NCBI GenBank assembly: GCA_028876395.1
Contig: JAGWRX010000185.1
Coordinates: 1 to 54,171 of the forward strand
Length of the DNA: 54,171 bases
Direction of reading: 5' to 3'
Origin: Acidobacteriota bacterium
Lineage (GTDB): Bacteria > Acidobacteriota > Terriglobia > Terriglobales > Acidobacteriaceae
Shown: positions 31,703-39,749 of the stretch, piece by piece
How the letters are laid out: every line of letters starts with the position of its first letter
Numbering within the stretch: position 1 is the first letter of the stretch
Made by a program: the position numbers and the translations under genes
Notes under the pieces: generated by a model
Database searches by the model: none
What the model saw: only the letters and a program-made list of their open reading frames with translations
Told to the model about the DNA's origin: nothing

Positions 31703-34036
31703 ATGGATCGCCGTGATTTTTTGAAAGCCACTGGAACACTTGTTGCAGGCGCAACGGTCGCCACGGGTGTGCCAGCGTCAAGCTATGCTGCCGAAACGTC
31801 CATCGCCGCGGGACGCCTGGTGTTGCCGATCAACCGCAATTGGCGTTATAGCCCCAAAGCCACGCCGGAAGCGCGCGCCCGGGAGTTCAACGACGCGAAC
31901 TTTGTGCGGGTTACGGTGCCGCACACAAATATTCGCCTGCCCTGGCACAGCTTCGACGAGAAGTCCTACGAGTTTACTTCCATCTATCGCCGTCGCATCC
32001 GCGTGCCGGCGGCGGCGCGTGGCCAGCGGATCTTTGTTGATTTCGAAGGCGTGATGACCGCCTCCACTGTCTGGCTCAACGGCACGCGCCTCGGCGAATA
32101 CAAGGGCGGCTATACGCCGTTCTCGTTTGAGTTGACGCGCCATATCGACTTCGACCGCGACAATGTTCTTGCCGTGGAAGTGGACTCCAGCGAGCGGCCT
32201 GACATTCCGCCCTTCGGCTATGAGATCGATTACCTGACCTTCGGCGGAATCTATCGCGAAGTGGCACTTCGCGTTGTTCCCCCCACGTTCATTGAGAACA
32301 TTTTTGCGCAGCCCAAAGACGTGCTCTCCGGCAAGCCGAGTCTGGATGTGCAGTGCTTCATTCAACATGCCGAGGCGTCCTCCGATCCCCACGCAGCGGA
32401 CGGCGCGCTGACCCTGGAAGCCGCCCTCTACGATGGCGAGCGCCTGCTGGGCAAGACCACACAGGCCGTATCACAGGCCGGTTCCGGGGTTGCAAGCCAG
32501 ATCCTGCACCTGGAAAATCTCGGGGCCATTCAACTTTGGGATCTGCGCTCACCCAAGCTTTACCGCGTGGAAGTGCGCCTGCTGCGCGGTACGCATGTTC
32601 TCGACGGCGACTCACGCCGGATTGGCTTTCGCGAAGCGCGGTTTACGCCGCAGGGATTCTCGCTCAATGGAAAGGTCATCAAACTCCGCGGCCTCGACCG
32701 CCATCAGACATTTCCCTGGGTGGGTCAGGCAATGCCGGGCCGGGTGCAGCGGCGCGATGCGCTGATTCTGCGCAAGAATCTGAAATGCAACATCGTTCGC
32801 ACGTCGCATTATCCGCAGTCGCGCCACTTTCTCGACGCCTGCGACGAGATCGGCCTGCTGGTGCTGGAAGAGATTCCGGGCTGGCAGCATATCGGCGACC
32901 TCGCCTGGCAGGACATCGCCGTGGACAATGTGAGCCGCATGATTCGCCGCGACTGGAACCACCCGTCGATCATTCTGTGGGGTGTGCGCATCAACGAGTC
33001 GCGCGACAACCACGACTTCTACACGCGCACCAACGCCATGGCCCACAAGCTCGACCCCACGCGCCAGACCGGCGGCATTCGTAATTTCAAGGAGTCAGAG
33101 CTGCTGGAAGACGTCTTCACCATCAACGACTTCGGCTTCCCGCTCCGGGAGCCGAATCATCCTCTCTATCTGAATACCGAGTTCGTGGGCCACACCTATC
33201 CGACAAAGACCATCGACAATGTCGAGCGGCTGCGCGAACACACGGTGCGCCACGCGCGCGTTCACAACCAACTGGCTTCCAATCCGCAGTACGCGGGCGG
33301 CATCGGCTGGTGCGCATTCGATTACAACACGCATGCCAACTTCGGCTCGGGCGATCGCATCTGCTATCACGGCGTCACGGACATCTTCCGCGAGCCCAAG
33401 CCGGCGGCCGGTTTCTACCGCTCGCAGTGCGACCCGGACGAAGAGATTGTCCTTGAGCCCGCCTTCCACTGGGCGCGCGGCGATGAGAGCATCGGTTTTA
33501 CGACGGCGCTGGTTTCGTCCAATTGCGATCACCTGAAGTTATACGTGAATGGCGAACTGGTGACTGAGGCGGATCCGGATCGCGCACAGTTTGCGCATCT
33601 GAAATATGCGCCCTTTAGCGCCGACCTGAGCGATGTGCGCGCGGGCTGGGGCGACCTGCGCATCGACGGATACATCCAGGGCAAGCAGGTCATCTCGCGC
33701 AGCTTCTCGGGCAAAGGCGTCGATCAGAAATTTACGCTGCTGCCCGATGACGCGACGCTCACAGCCGATGGGGCGGACACGACGCGCGTGGTTCTCCGCG
33801 TGACGGATGAGTTTGACGCCATTCGTCCGTTTGCCAACGACGCGATTCGCTTTGAACTGACAGGGCCGGCCGAACTGATCGGCGACAATCCGTTTGCGCT
33901 GGTTGGAGGGACCGGCGCTGTGTGGATTCGCGCGACCGAACAAGCGGGCAAGGTGCGGCTCACCGCGCACCATCCGATTCTTGGCGCACGGCATGTGGAG
34001 TTCGAGATGACTGCGGCGCCGCTTGAAGAGGCGTGA
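31703..34036 (+). CDS. Tat-exported glycoside hydrolase family 2 enzyme
   Basis: 777 residues. Tat signal MDRRDFLKATGTLVAG, cleaved near SYAAE. Then the GH2 order: sugar-binding jelly roll (about 35-200; VWLNGTRLGEYKGGYTPFSFELT), immunoglobulin-like domain (about 205-320), TIM barrel (from GFSLNGKVIKLRGLDRHQ) and C-terminal beta domains. The catalytic acid/base is Glu432 in RINES and the probable nucleophile is Glu493 in NTEFVGH. The family includes beta-galactosidases, glucuronidases and mannosidases; the specificity is unknown. ATG 31703 follows AAAGGAG. A LacI-type operator overlaps its promoter. The 3' end runs into a permease relic. Confidence 0.9.
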   Translation: MDRRDFLKATGTLVAGATVATGVPASSYAAETSIAAGRLVLPINRNWRYSPKATPEARAREFNDANFVRVTVPHTNIRLPWHSFDEKSYEFTSIYRRRIRVPAAARGQRIFVDFEGVMTASTVWLNGTRLGEYKGGYTPFSFELTRHIDFDRDNVLAVEVDSSERPDIPPFGYEIDYLTFGGIYREVALRVVPPTFIENIFAQPKDVLSGKPSLDVQCFIQHAEASSDPHAADGALTLEAALYDGERLLGKTTQAVSQAGSGVASQILHLENLGAIQLWDLRSPKLYRVEVRLLRGTHVLDGDSRRIGFREARFTPQGFSLNGKVIKLRGLDRHQTFPWVGQAMPGRVQRRDALILRKNLKCNIVRTSHYPQSRHFLDACDEIGLLVLEEIPGWQHIGDLAWQDIAVDNVSRMIRRDWNHPSIILWGVRINESRDNHDFYTRTNAMAHKLDPTRQTGGIRNFKESELLEDVFTINDFGFPLREPNHPLYLNTEFVGHTYPTKTIDNVERLREHTVRHARVHNQLASNPQYAGGIGWCAFDYNTHANFGSGDRICYHGVTDIFREPKPAAGFYRSQCDPDEEIVLEPAFHWARGDESIGFTTALVSSNCDHLKLYVNGELVTEADPDRAQFAHLKYAPFSADLSDVRAGWGDLRIDGYIQGKQVISRSFSGKGVDQKFTLLPDDATLTADGADTTRVVLRVTDEFDAIRPFANDAIRFELTGPAELIGDNPFALVGGTGAVWIRATEQAGKVRLTAHHPILGARHVEFEMTAAPLEEA

Positions 34037-34040
34037 CAGA

Positions 34041-34162
34041 GAAGATCGTTGACCGGCTTGCGGCCAGAAAGCGCTGCAAGTCGGCGGGAGCTTGTTGCGC
34101 TGGCGCGGCGGGAGGCTGGCTCATGCGGTGATGTGAGTGTCGCGCCAGCGGGCGAGGAATCT
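34041..34162 (-). pseudogene. Relic of a second permease: leader and first about 28 codons
   Basis: Reading the minus strand from 34124 gives MSQPPAAPAQQAPADLQR followed by FLAASRST, matching the intact permease N-terminus MSQPPDAQRQQAPADLPR followed by VLGASQAT. About 35 bases of leader also match (24 identical bases in a row around the start). It breaks off at the GH2 stop codon, so the rest of the gene has been lost. Confidence 0.75.
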
Positions 34163-34247
34163 GGCCTAGATGCTATTTGACTTGCCGGGTTAACCGGTGG
34201 TTTTCCACGTTTTCGCCAAAAGAGGGCGTGTGGATGGGAAATGTGGC

Positions 34248-34820
34248 TTAATTGAAGAAATCAAGTCTGGTGGGCTCGATTTTCATTCCGCCAAGACCAC
34301 ATTTCACGATTTTTCCTTCAATCCATCCATGCGTAAGTCTCCGCTTATCCTGGGTGTTGGACAGGGACAAAGGTTCAACTGCCGTCTTCAACCGGGGGTA
34401 ATCGGCGATGTCAACTGTCACATTAATCTTTGCACCCCATGTCTCATCCCCATAGGCGAGGGTGACTGCGCAACGCTTCTCATCCAGAGCGAACAAGCTG
34501 AAGAAAATTACTGGCCAGCTAACAATGAGCCCGACATAGTTAGCGCCAATTTGATCCCGCTGATACGGTGGAGCATTATCAACTTTCACAGCGATCTCAT
34601 TGCCGGAAGGTAAACTCGCAGTTCTCCCTACCGCCGACGCAAAGCTGGCTTGGCGAAGGCCCAAAGTGTCTAGGTGGGGCGTATCGGTCGTTGGCGACGA
34701 AACTAAATGCTTAAACTTCTTTAGAACCAATTTGCGAAACAACACGGCCACAGCTAGAACCGCCGGTACTCCGACGCCCGAGAAAAGCCACTCTTTGTTT
34801 CTTATCAGCCACTCGAACAT
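34248..34820 (-). CDS. Hypothetical membrane-anchored protein
   Basis: 190 residues. MFEWLIRNKEWLFSGVGVPAVLAVAVLFRKLVLKK is an N-terminal anchor helix; I have seen this start (WLFSGVGV) on many short accessory proteins of otherwise unlike sequence. The remainder (AVKVDNAPPYQRDQIGANYVGLIVSWPVIFFSLF, then beta-strand-like stretches) is unassigned, with a possible second hydrophobic stretch at about 97-112. Base composition is less GC-rich than its neighbours, suggesting later arrival. It sits beside the permease relic. Confidence 0.65.
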   Translation of the reverse strand: MFEWLIRNKEWLFSGVGVPAVLAVAVLFRKLVLKKFKHLVSSPTTDTPHLDTLGLRQASFASAVGRTASLPSGNEIAVKVDNAPPYQRDQIGANYVGLIVSWPVIFFSLFALDEKRCAVTLAYGDETWGAKINVTVDIADYPRLKTAVEPLSLSNTQDKRRLTHGWIEGKIVKCGLGGMKIEPTRLDFFN

Positions 34821-35037
34821 GGATAATCCTCGTTGGCACTCATCCGCGCAAGCCGGCTATGCGCTGCATGTTTCACGGGCAGATGCTCGGGGCTCCTACA
34901 CGATCGGTCAATTGTAGTTTATTTTCTATACGCTCGCCCCTTCCTTATTCCGAAATGGAAGCCGAATAGCGCTGCCCTAGCTGTGACAGCTTAGCGGATC
35001 TGTTGTCTGAAAATGCTGATTACTTTGAGGGCTTGGG

Positions 35038-37023
35038 CTAGCTTGCCGATTGTGTTTCGTGGAAATGCCGCCAGATGGTTTCGGCGGTTTTGCGGGGGAC
35101 TACGGCGGCGAGGGACTCGGCGGTGGCTTGCTGGACGTCGCGGAGGCTGCCGAAGTGGGTGAGGAGGCGCTGGCGGGTTTGCGGGCCGACGCCGGGGATG
35201 TTGAGGAGTTCTGAGTCGCGGTCGCGCATGGCGCGGCGTTGGCGGTGGTAGCCGACTGCGAAGCGGTGGCTCTCGTCGCGGATGAGCTGGACGAGATGCA
35301 GCACGGGCGAGCGGCGGTCGAGCACGACGGGCTCATCTTCATTGCCGTAGAGGTAGATGACTTCCTCTTTTTTGGCGATGGAGGCGAGGGGCTGCGAGGT
35401 GAAGCCGAGGGACTCGAGCGCGTCGGCGGCGGCGTGGAGCTGGCCGAGGCCTCCGTCGATGAGGACGAGCGAAGGCATGGTGGTTGGTTCTTTGCTTTTG
35501 GCGGGTTGAGGTTCGCGATCTCCCACCCTTGCGCCGGAAGGAAGGCGCAAGGATGGGGCACCCAGCGTATCCGGTTGATCGAGATTCTTCTGCGGCGTTT
35601 GTTGATCGCGGATGCGTTTGTAGCGGCGGTGGACGACTTCACGCATGGAGGCAAAGTCGTCCACGCCCTGCACGGTCATCACCTTGAATTTGCGATAGGC
35701 GGATTTGTTCATCTTGCCGTCTTCCCACACCACAAGCGAGGCCACCGTCTCCGCGCCCTGAATGTGGGAGATGTCGAAGCACTCGATGCGGCGGGGCAGC
35801 TCGGGGAGCATGAGGGCGTCGGCCAGGGCCTCCTGAATGGCATTGCGCGAGGGCTCCAGCACACGGAAGCGCTGGGTGTGCGACTGCCGTGCGTTCTGGC
35901 TGGCGAGGTCGACGAGGGAGCGTTTTTCGCCGCGTTGCGGCACGGCGAGTTCGATGCGGTGACCGGTGCGGGCAGTAAGGAGGTTGGCTAGCGCTTCGCG
36001 GTCATCAAAGTCCGCGGGCACAAGAATCGACCGCGGAACATAGTGCTGGTCGATGTAAAGCTGCTTCAGCAGGGCAGAGAAGAACGGCCCTGCCTGGAAC
36101 GATTCTCCATCCGGCACTGTGCGCTCTTCCGCCGCCTCGCCGTTTGCTTCCAGCAACTCCGGCAGGTCGTCCCAGAAGAATTCGCGGCGGTCGACGATTT
36201 TGCCGGCGCGCATGTGGAAGAGGTTGACAGCCAACGCGCCATCTTCGAAGTGATAGCCGAAGACATCGGCGTCGTCGCTTTGCTCGGCGGTGGCGATGCG
36301 CTGTTTTTCCTGAAGTTGGTGGACTGTGGAGAGCTGGTCGCGCAGCCGTGCGGCCGCTTCGAATTTCTCAGCTTCGGCGGCGGCCATCATGCGCGCGGTC
36401 AGCGTGCGTTCCAGTTCCGCGTGGCGACCCTCAAGAAAAAGCTGCGCATCGCGGACGGCGTCCTTGTAAGCCTCTGGCGTGGTGAGGTCCTCGACGCAGG
36501 GGCCGAGGCAGCGATGGATGTAGTACTGCAGGCATGCGCGCGGATGGTAGCGCGAGAGGTCCACCTTGCAGCTTGGCAGCAGAAAGCTGCGGTGGATCAG
36601 CTCGACAACGCGGTAGGCGAGATTGCCTGGGAAGTAAGGGCCGTAATAGGCTGCGTCGTCCTTGCGCAGGCGGCGGGTGACGAAGACTTTGGGATAGCGG
36701 TCCGCGAGGGTGAGCTTGACGTAGGGGTAGGTCTTGTCGTCGCGGAGGAGGATGTTGAAGCGTGGCTTGCGCTGCTTGATCAGGTTGTTTTCGAGCGCCA
36801 GCGCCTCATGCTCGTTGGCCACCAGGATGTAATCGAGGTCGATGGCCTCGCGCATCAGCGAGCCGGTTTTGGCGTTGGCCTGCGACGCCTCCAGCAGGTA
36901 CGAGCGGACCCGCGAGCGAAGGTTTTTGGCCTTGCCCACATAGATGACCTCGCCCTCTGCGTTCTTGTAGAGGTACACGCCGGGCTGCGTGGGGAGAGTG
37001 CGGATTTTTTCGAACAGGTCCAT
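35038..37023 (-). CDS. uvrC: Excinuclease ABC subunit C
   Basis: 661 residues against about 610 for typical UvrC. UvrC makes both incisions in nucleotide excision repair. Domains: GIY-YIG nuclease (GVYLYKNAEGEVIYVGKAKNLRSRVRSY, about 14-45), Cys-containing linker, UVR motif (EKFEAAARLRDQL), RNase H-like C-terminal nuclease (RIECFDISHIQGAETVASLVV, SLVLIDGGLGQLHAA) and a helix-hairpin-helix end (LNIPGVGPQTRQRLLTHFGSLRDVQQA). The extra length is a 40-residue low-complexity insert just before SLVLIDGG, encoded at 35479-35598 and containing a palindromic repeat. Confidence 0.95.
   Translation of the reverse strand: MDLFEKIRTLPTQPGVYLYKNAEGEVIYVGKAKNLRSRVRSYLLEASQANAKTGSLMREAIDLDYILVANEHEALALENNLIKQRKPRFNILLRDDKTYPYVKLTLADRYPKVFVTRRLRKDDAAYYGPYFPGNLAYRVVELIHRSFLLPSCKVDLSRYHPRACLQYYIHRCLGPCVEDLTTPEAYKDAVRDAQLFLEGRHAELERTLTARMMAAAEAEKFEAAARLRDQLSTVHQLQEKQRIATAEQSDDADVFGYHFEDGALAVNLFHMRAGKIVDRREFFWDDLPELLEANGEAAEERTVPDGESFQAGPFFSALLKQLYIDQHYVPRSILVPADFDDREALANLLTARTGHRIELAVPQRGEKRSLVDLASQNARQSHTQRFRVLEPSRNAIQEALADALMLPELPRRIECFDISHIQGAETVASLVVWEDGKMNKSAYRKFKVMTVQGVDDFASMREVVHRRYKRIRDQQTPQKNLDQPDTLGAPSLRLPSGARVGDREPQPAKSKEPTTMPSLVLIDGGLGQLHAAADALESLGFTSQPLASIAKKEEVIYLYGNEDEPVVLDRRSPVLHLVQLIRDESHRFAVGYHRQRRAMRDRDSELLNIPGVGPQTRQRLLTHFGSLRDVQQATAESLAAVVPRKTAETIWRHFHETQSAS
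35522..35557. repeat. REP-like palindromic element inserted in frame in uvrC
   Basis: CCCACCCTTGCGCC and GGCGCAAGGATGGG are 13/14 complementary arms around GGAAGGAA. Read in the uvrC frame it encodes part of GAPSLRLPSGARVGDRE. I recall very similar hairpins (CCACCCTT...AAGGATGGGGCACC) scattered through Acidobacteriaceae genomes; that recall is unverified. Confidence 0.65.
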
Positions 37024-37302
37024 AAGCCTTGCGCCCTTCTTAGGATAGCGGGTGCGGGAAGCAGGCGGACCCGGCGGGCGGAAAGCACGGCAATCCTTAC
37101 CGAAACAGGTAAAAATTACATGAGCCTGTTGTCGGCGCTTGCGAGCTTGAATTCAATAACCCATTTGTTTTACATATGTTTACGATGCGATCTGACTTTG
37201 GCTTTAGGAATGCAACTGACAAGGCGAAGGGAAAATGAATAGCTGCTCGCTTCCTGGGTGTTGGGCCAGCGACGGGTGGCGGAGGAAATGGGGGAAATGA
37301 CG

Positions 37303-38019
37303 ATGAATCGATTTGGAATGTTGTTGCTGGCGGCTGTGACCGCCGCTGGGGTCTCCGGTTGCGCGACCAAGAACTACGTGAAGAGCCAGACGGCGCCCTT
37401 GATTGAGCACACTGGTCAGCTGGAAGACAAGACGGCGGCCAACGGGCGGGCGATCCGCGACACCGATGACCGGGCGCAGGCGGGCATCAAGCAGGCTCAG
37501 GGCGCGGCAGACTCTGCCACGCAGAATGCCCAGAACGCTGCCAAGTCAGCCGGCGATGCGGAAACCGCGGCCAATGACGCCGTGCATCGCGCCTCGTCGC
37601 TGGACAGCGTCGTGAAGGGGCTGGACAACTACAAGCAGATGGCCGACGTCACGGTGACCTTCGGCTTTGACAAGGCCGTGCTGACCCAGGACGACAAGGA
37701 ACAGCTGGACAGCTTTGCCGCGCAGCTTGGTTCGGCAAAGAGCTACATTCTCGAAGTGACGGGCGGGACAGATTCGACGGGACCTGCGCAGTATAACTAC
37801 GACCTGAGCCAGCGCCGCGCGGATGCGGTGGTGCAGTATCTGGCGTCGAAGTACAACATCCCCGCCCACCGCTTCTACCTCATCGGCATTGGCGAGGACA
37901 AGGAAGTGGCACCGAACGACACGCCGGAGGGCCGCAAGAAGAACCGCCGCGTGGAAGTGCAGCTGCTGACCAACATGAGCGACGCAGCCCCCGCCGGAGC
38001 GCAGGGAAGCGGCAGGTAA
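37303..38019 (+). CDS. OmpA-family peptidoglycan-associated lipoprotein
   Basis: 238 residues from the ATG at 37303 (GGGGGAA upstream). The lipobox ends VSGC with Cys20 as the lipidation site. A coiled-coil/Ala-rich region at about 25-100 (GIKQAQGAADSATQNAQNAAKSAGDAE) resembles Lpp-like spacers. The C-terminal OmpA domain (about 110-225) has TVTFGFDKAVLTQDDKEQLDSF and the peptidoglycan-binding LSQRRADAVVQYLASKYNI...GIGED...NRRVEV. It would tether the outer membrane to the wall. Upstream in-frame ATGs at 37297 and 37288 are possible. It ends at a strong terminator. Confidence 0.88.
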   Translation: MNRFGMLLLAAVTAAGVSGCATKNYVKSQTAPLIEHTGQLEDKTAANGRAIRDTDDRAQAGIKQAQGAADSATQNAQNAAKSAGDAETAANDAVHRASSLDSVVKGLDNYKQMADVTVTFGFDKAVLTQDDKEQLDSFAAQLGSAKSYILEVTGGTDSTGPAQYNYDLSQRRADAVVQYLASKYNIPAHRFYLIGIGEDKEVAPNDTPEGRKKNRRVEVQLLTNMSDAAPAGAQGSGR

Positions 38020-38052
38020 GCAATCGCTCCACACAGCGAGGCAAAACAAAGC

Positions 38053-38088
38053 AGGCCATCCGGCGGCAACACGGATGGCCTCTTTTTC
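38053..38088 (+). terminator. Rho-independent terminator after the OmpA-family gene
   Basis: AGGCCATCCG and CGGATGGCCT form a perfect 10-bp stem with a 9-base loop, followed by CTTTTTC. The upstream A-rich stretch is weak, so it mainly serves the plus strand; pyrE converges from the other side. Confidence 0.88.
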
Positions 38089-38107
38089 TGTCTGCGATGA
38101 GTCTGCC

Positions 38108-38722
38108 TCAGCTCTTCGCCGCCTCAAGCTGCTTCACGTGCTCGGCGCGCACCTCGGTCGCGGTGAACAGGCGCAGAAAGGGCGCTCCTGCCGCTGCCGC
38201 TTCGACCGCGGGGCGGCCGTTGGCTTCTTCGCGCTCCACAATGCAGACCACGGCGGCGACAATCATGCCGGCCTCGCGCGCGGCCTCAATGGCGTTGATG
38301 GTAGAGGCGCCGGTGGTGCAGACGTCGTCCACGATGACGACCCGCGCGCCCTCGCGGCAGAAGCCTTCGATGCGCCGGCCCGTGCCGTGCGCCTTCTCCG
38401 CCTTGCGGACCAGAAAGCCGTGCAGCAGCGGAGCGGAGGGGTTGGAGAGCGCGCGCCAGGCGCTGGCCGTGGCCACGTTGGATACGATCGGGTCGGCGCC
38501 CATCGTGAGTCCGCCAACGGCCTCGGCGGCGATGTTGTTCGCTTCAAGCAGCTCCAGAATAGCGTGCCCGGTCAGGCGGCCGCCCTCGGCGTGCAGCGTC
38601 GTCGTGCGGCAGTCGATGTAGTAGTCGCTGGTGCCGCCGGACGACAGTTTGAACTGGCCGAGGCGGAAGCTGGTGCGGGCAAGAAGGGCGAGCAGCTGTT
38701 GTGCGTGGGTTGGCGTGGGCAT
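38108..38722 (-). CDS. pyrE: Orotate phosphoribosyltransferase
   Basis: 204 residues from the ATG at 38722. PyrE joins orotate to PRPP in de novo pyrimidine synthesis. The PRPP-binding motif is VVIVDDVCTTGAST, and LGQFKLSSGGTSDYYIDCR is the conserved N-terminal substrate-binding region; VRKAEKAHGTGRRIEG is the flexible catalytic loop. The longer frame from 38836 overlaps the CPBP gene and lacks family sequence. It lies 25 bases after the CPBP gene, probably in one operon with it and uvrA. Confidence 0.94.
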   Translation of the reverse strand: MPTPTHAQQLLALLARTSFRLGQFKLSSGGTSDYYIDCRTTTLHAEGGRLTGHAILELLEANNIAAEAVGGLTMGADPIVSNVATASAWRALSNPSAPLLHGFLVRKAEKAHGTGRRIEGFCREGARVVIVDDVCTTGASTINAIEAAREAGMIVAAVVCIVEREEANGRPAVEAAAAGAPFLRLFTATEVRAEHVKQLEAAKS

Positions 38723-38747
38723 CAATTGAGATTGTAATGGGCGGGGG

Positions 38748-39749
38748 TCACATGCGCTCAAGATGCCTGAAGCCGCTGGTGCCGAAGAACATGAGCGAGA
38801 AAAGCAGGAAGTTGTAGCTGGCGTGGACCAGCACACTGGCCGCGAGCGAGCGCGTGCCCAGCCGCACCCAGCACAAAACCAGGCTCACGCAGACCAGCAG
38901 CAGAAAGGGGCCTACCGAGTATGCCGTCTGGTCGGCGTGGATGAAAGCAAAGAGAGTGCTGGTGATGAGGGAGGCAACACTCATTGCGGGCAACGACCAT
39001 TGCGGATGGCCATTCTCATCCAACGGGTGGGGCGGCTGGTTGTGGGCCTTCTCAGCCATCCAGTCAAATGCCGTGCACAAGGCCGGAAGCAGAAACCCGC
39101 GGAACCCCATCTCCTCAAAGAACGGCGCCAGAGTGACGCCGAAGGCAAAGAGCATCCACGCCGCGCCGGGCATGCGAAAGATGCGGTCGATGGGCGCGTC
39201 AGCGGGGCCGGGGATCAGGACGCTGTTGAGCATGGCCAGAATGAAGCAAACCACGGCGGCGCCGAAGAGCCGCCCGCGCAATCGCAGGGCGGTGGTTCCG
39301 CGCCAGTGCAGGCCTGCAAACAGCCCCTTGTGCCAGAACATTGGAAAAATCAGCAGGCAGCCGGCAAAGGTCAGAATGTAGAAGATGCTTTCGCTGCCCA
39401 GGGTGTAGTGGATCTCGGTCGTGGCCTGCGCGATGGTTGAGACGTCGAAAAGATGGAAGTGCAGGGCGATGCGCGCCACGATGGCGGCGCCAAAGAGACC
39501 GATGATCGCAATCAGGCTGAGAATGCCGAGATGACCGAAGTGCGGAATGCGCTCCTCGTGCCAGGGCTCGGGCTGAACGTACTGCAGGAATAGCGGCGGG
39601 TGCGCGCCGGTTTGCAGGCCGGGGTCCGGCTGGGGATCGGCGGATTCAGTCGCGCCCTGCCCCGGCGGCGGCAGTTCGCGTGCTGCGCTCTCCGCGGGGG
39701 TTGCGTGCTCTTCCGGCTCCAGAGGAGATCGCTCCGGCATGTCGTTCAT
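38748..39749 (-). CDS. CPBP family intramembrane metalloprotease
   Basis: 333 residues. A long Pro/Glu-rich N-terminus (about 1-65) precedes seven or eight hydrophobic helices. The CPBP (Abi/CAAX-protease) motifs are [12 protein letters not shown] (around 208-218), [10 protein letters not shown] and VLVHASYNF, giving the Glu-Glu-Arg, His and His/Asn metal site. Members cleave prenylated or other membrane substrates, or act in immunity or bacteriocin tolerance; nothing here points to one of these. Its start overlaps the uvrA stop by four bases, so expression is coupled to uvrA. Confidence 0.88.
   Translation of the reverse strand: MNDMPERSPLEPEEHATPAESAARELPPPGQGATESADPQPDPGLQTGAHPPLFLQYVQPEPWHEERIPHFGHLGILSLIAIIGLFGAAIVARIALHFHLFDVSTIAQATTEIHYTLGSESIFYILTFAGCLLIFPMFWHKGLFAGLHWRGTTALRLRGRLFGAAVVCFILAMLNSVLIPGPADAPIDRIFRMPGAAWMLFAFGVTLAPFFEEMGFRGFLLPALCTAFDWMAEKAHNQPPHPLDENGHPQWSLPAMSVASLITSTLFAFIHADQTAYSVGPFLLLVCVSLVLCWVRLGTRSLAASVLVHASYNFLLFSLMFFGTSGFRHLERM

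Noticed and set aside
34197..34613. 138-codon plus-strand frame opposite the membrane-anchored protein
   Set aside because: The minus-strand protein has a credible anchor helix and start; the plus frame has neither signal nor domain.
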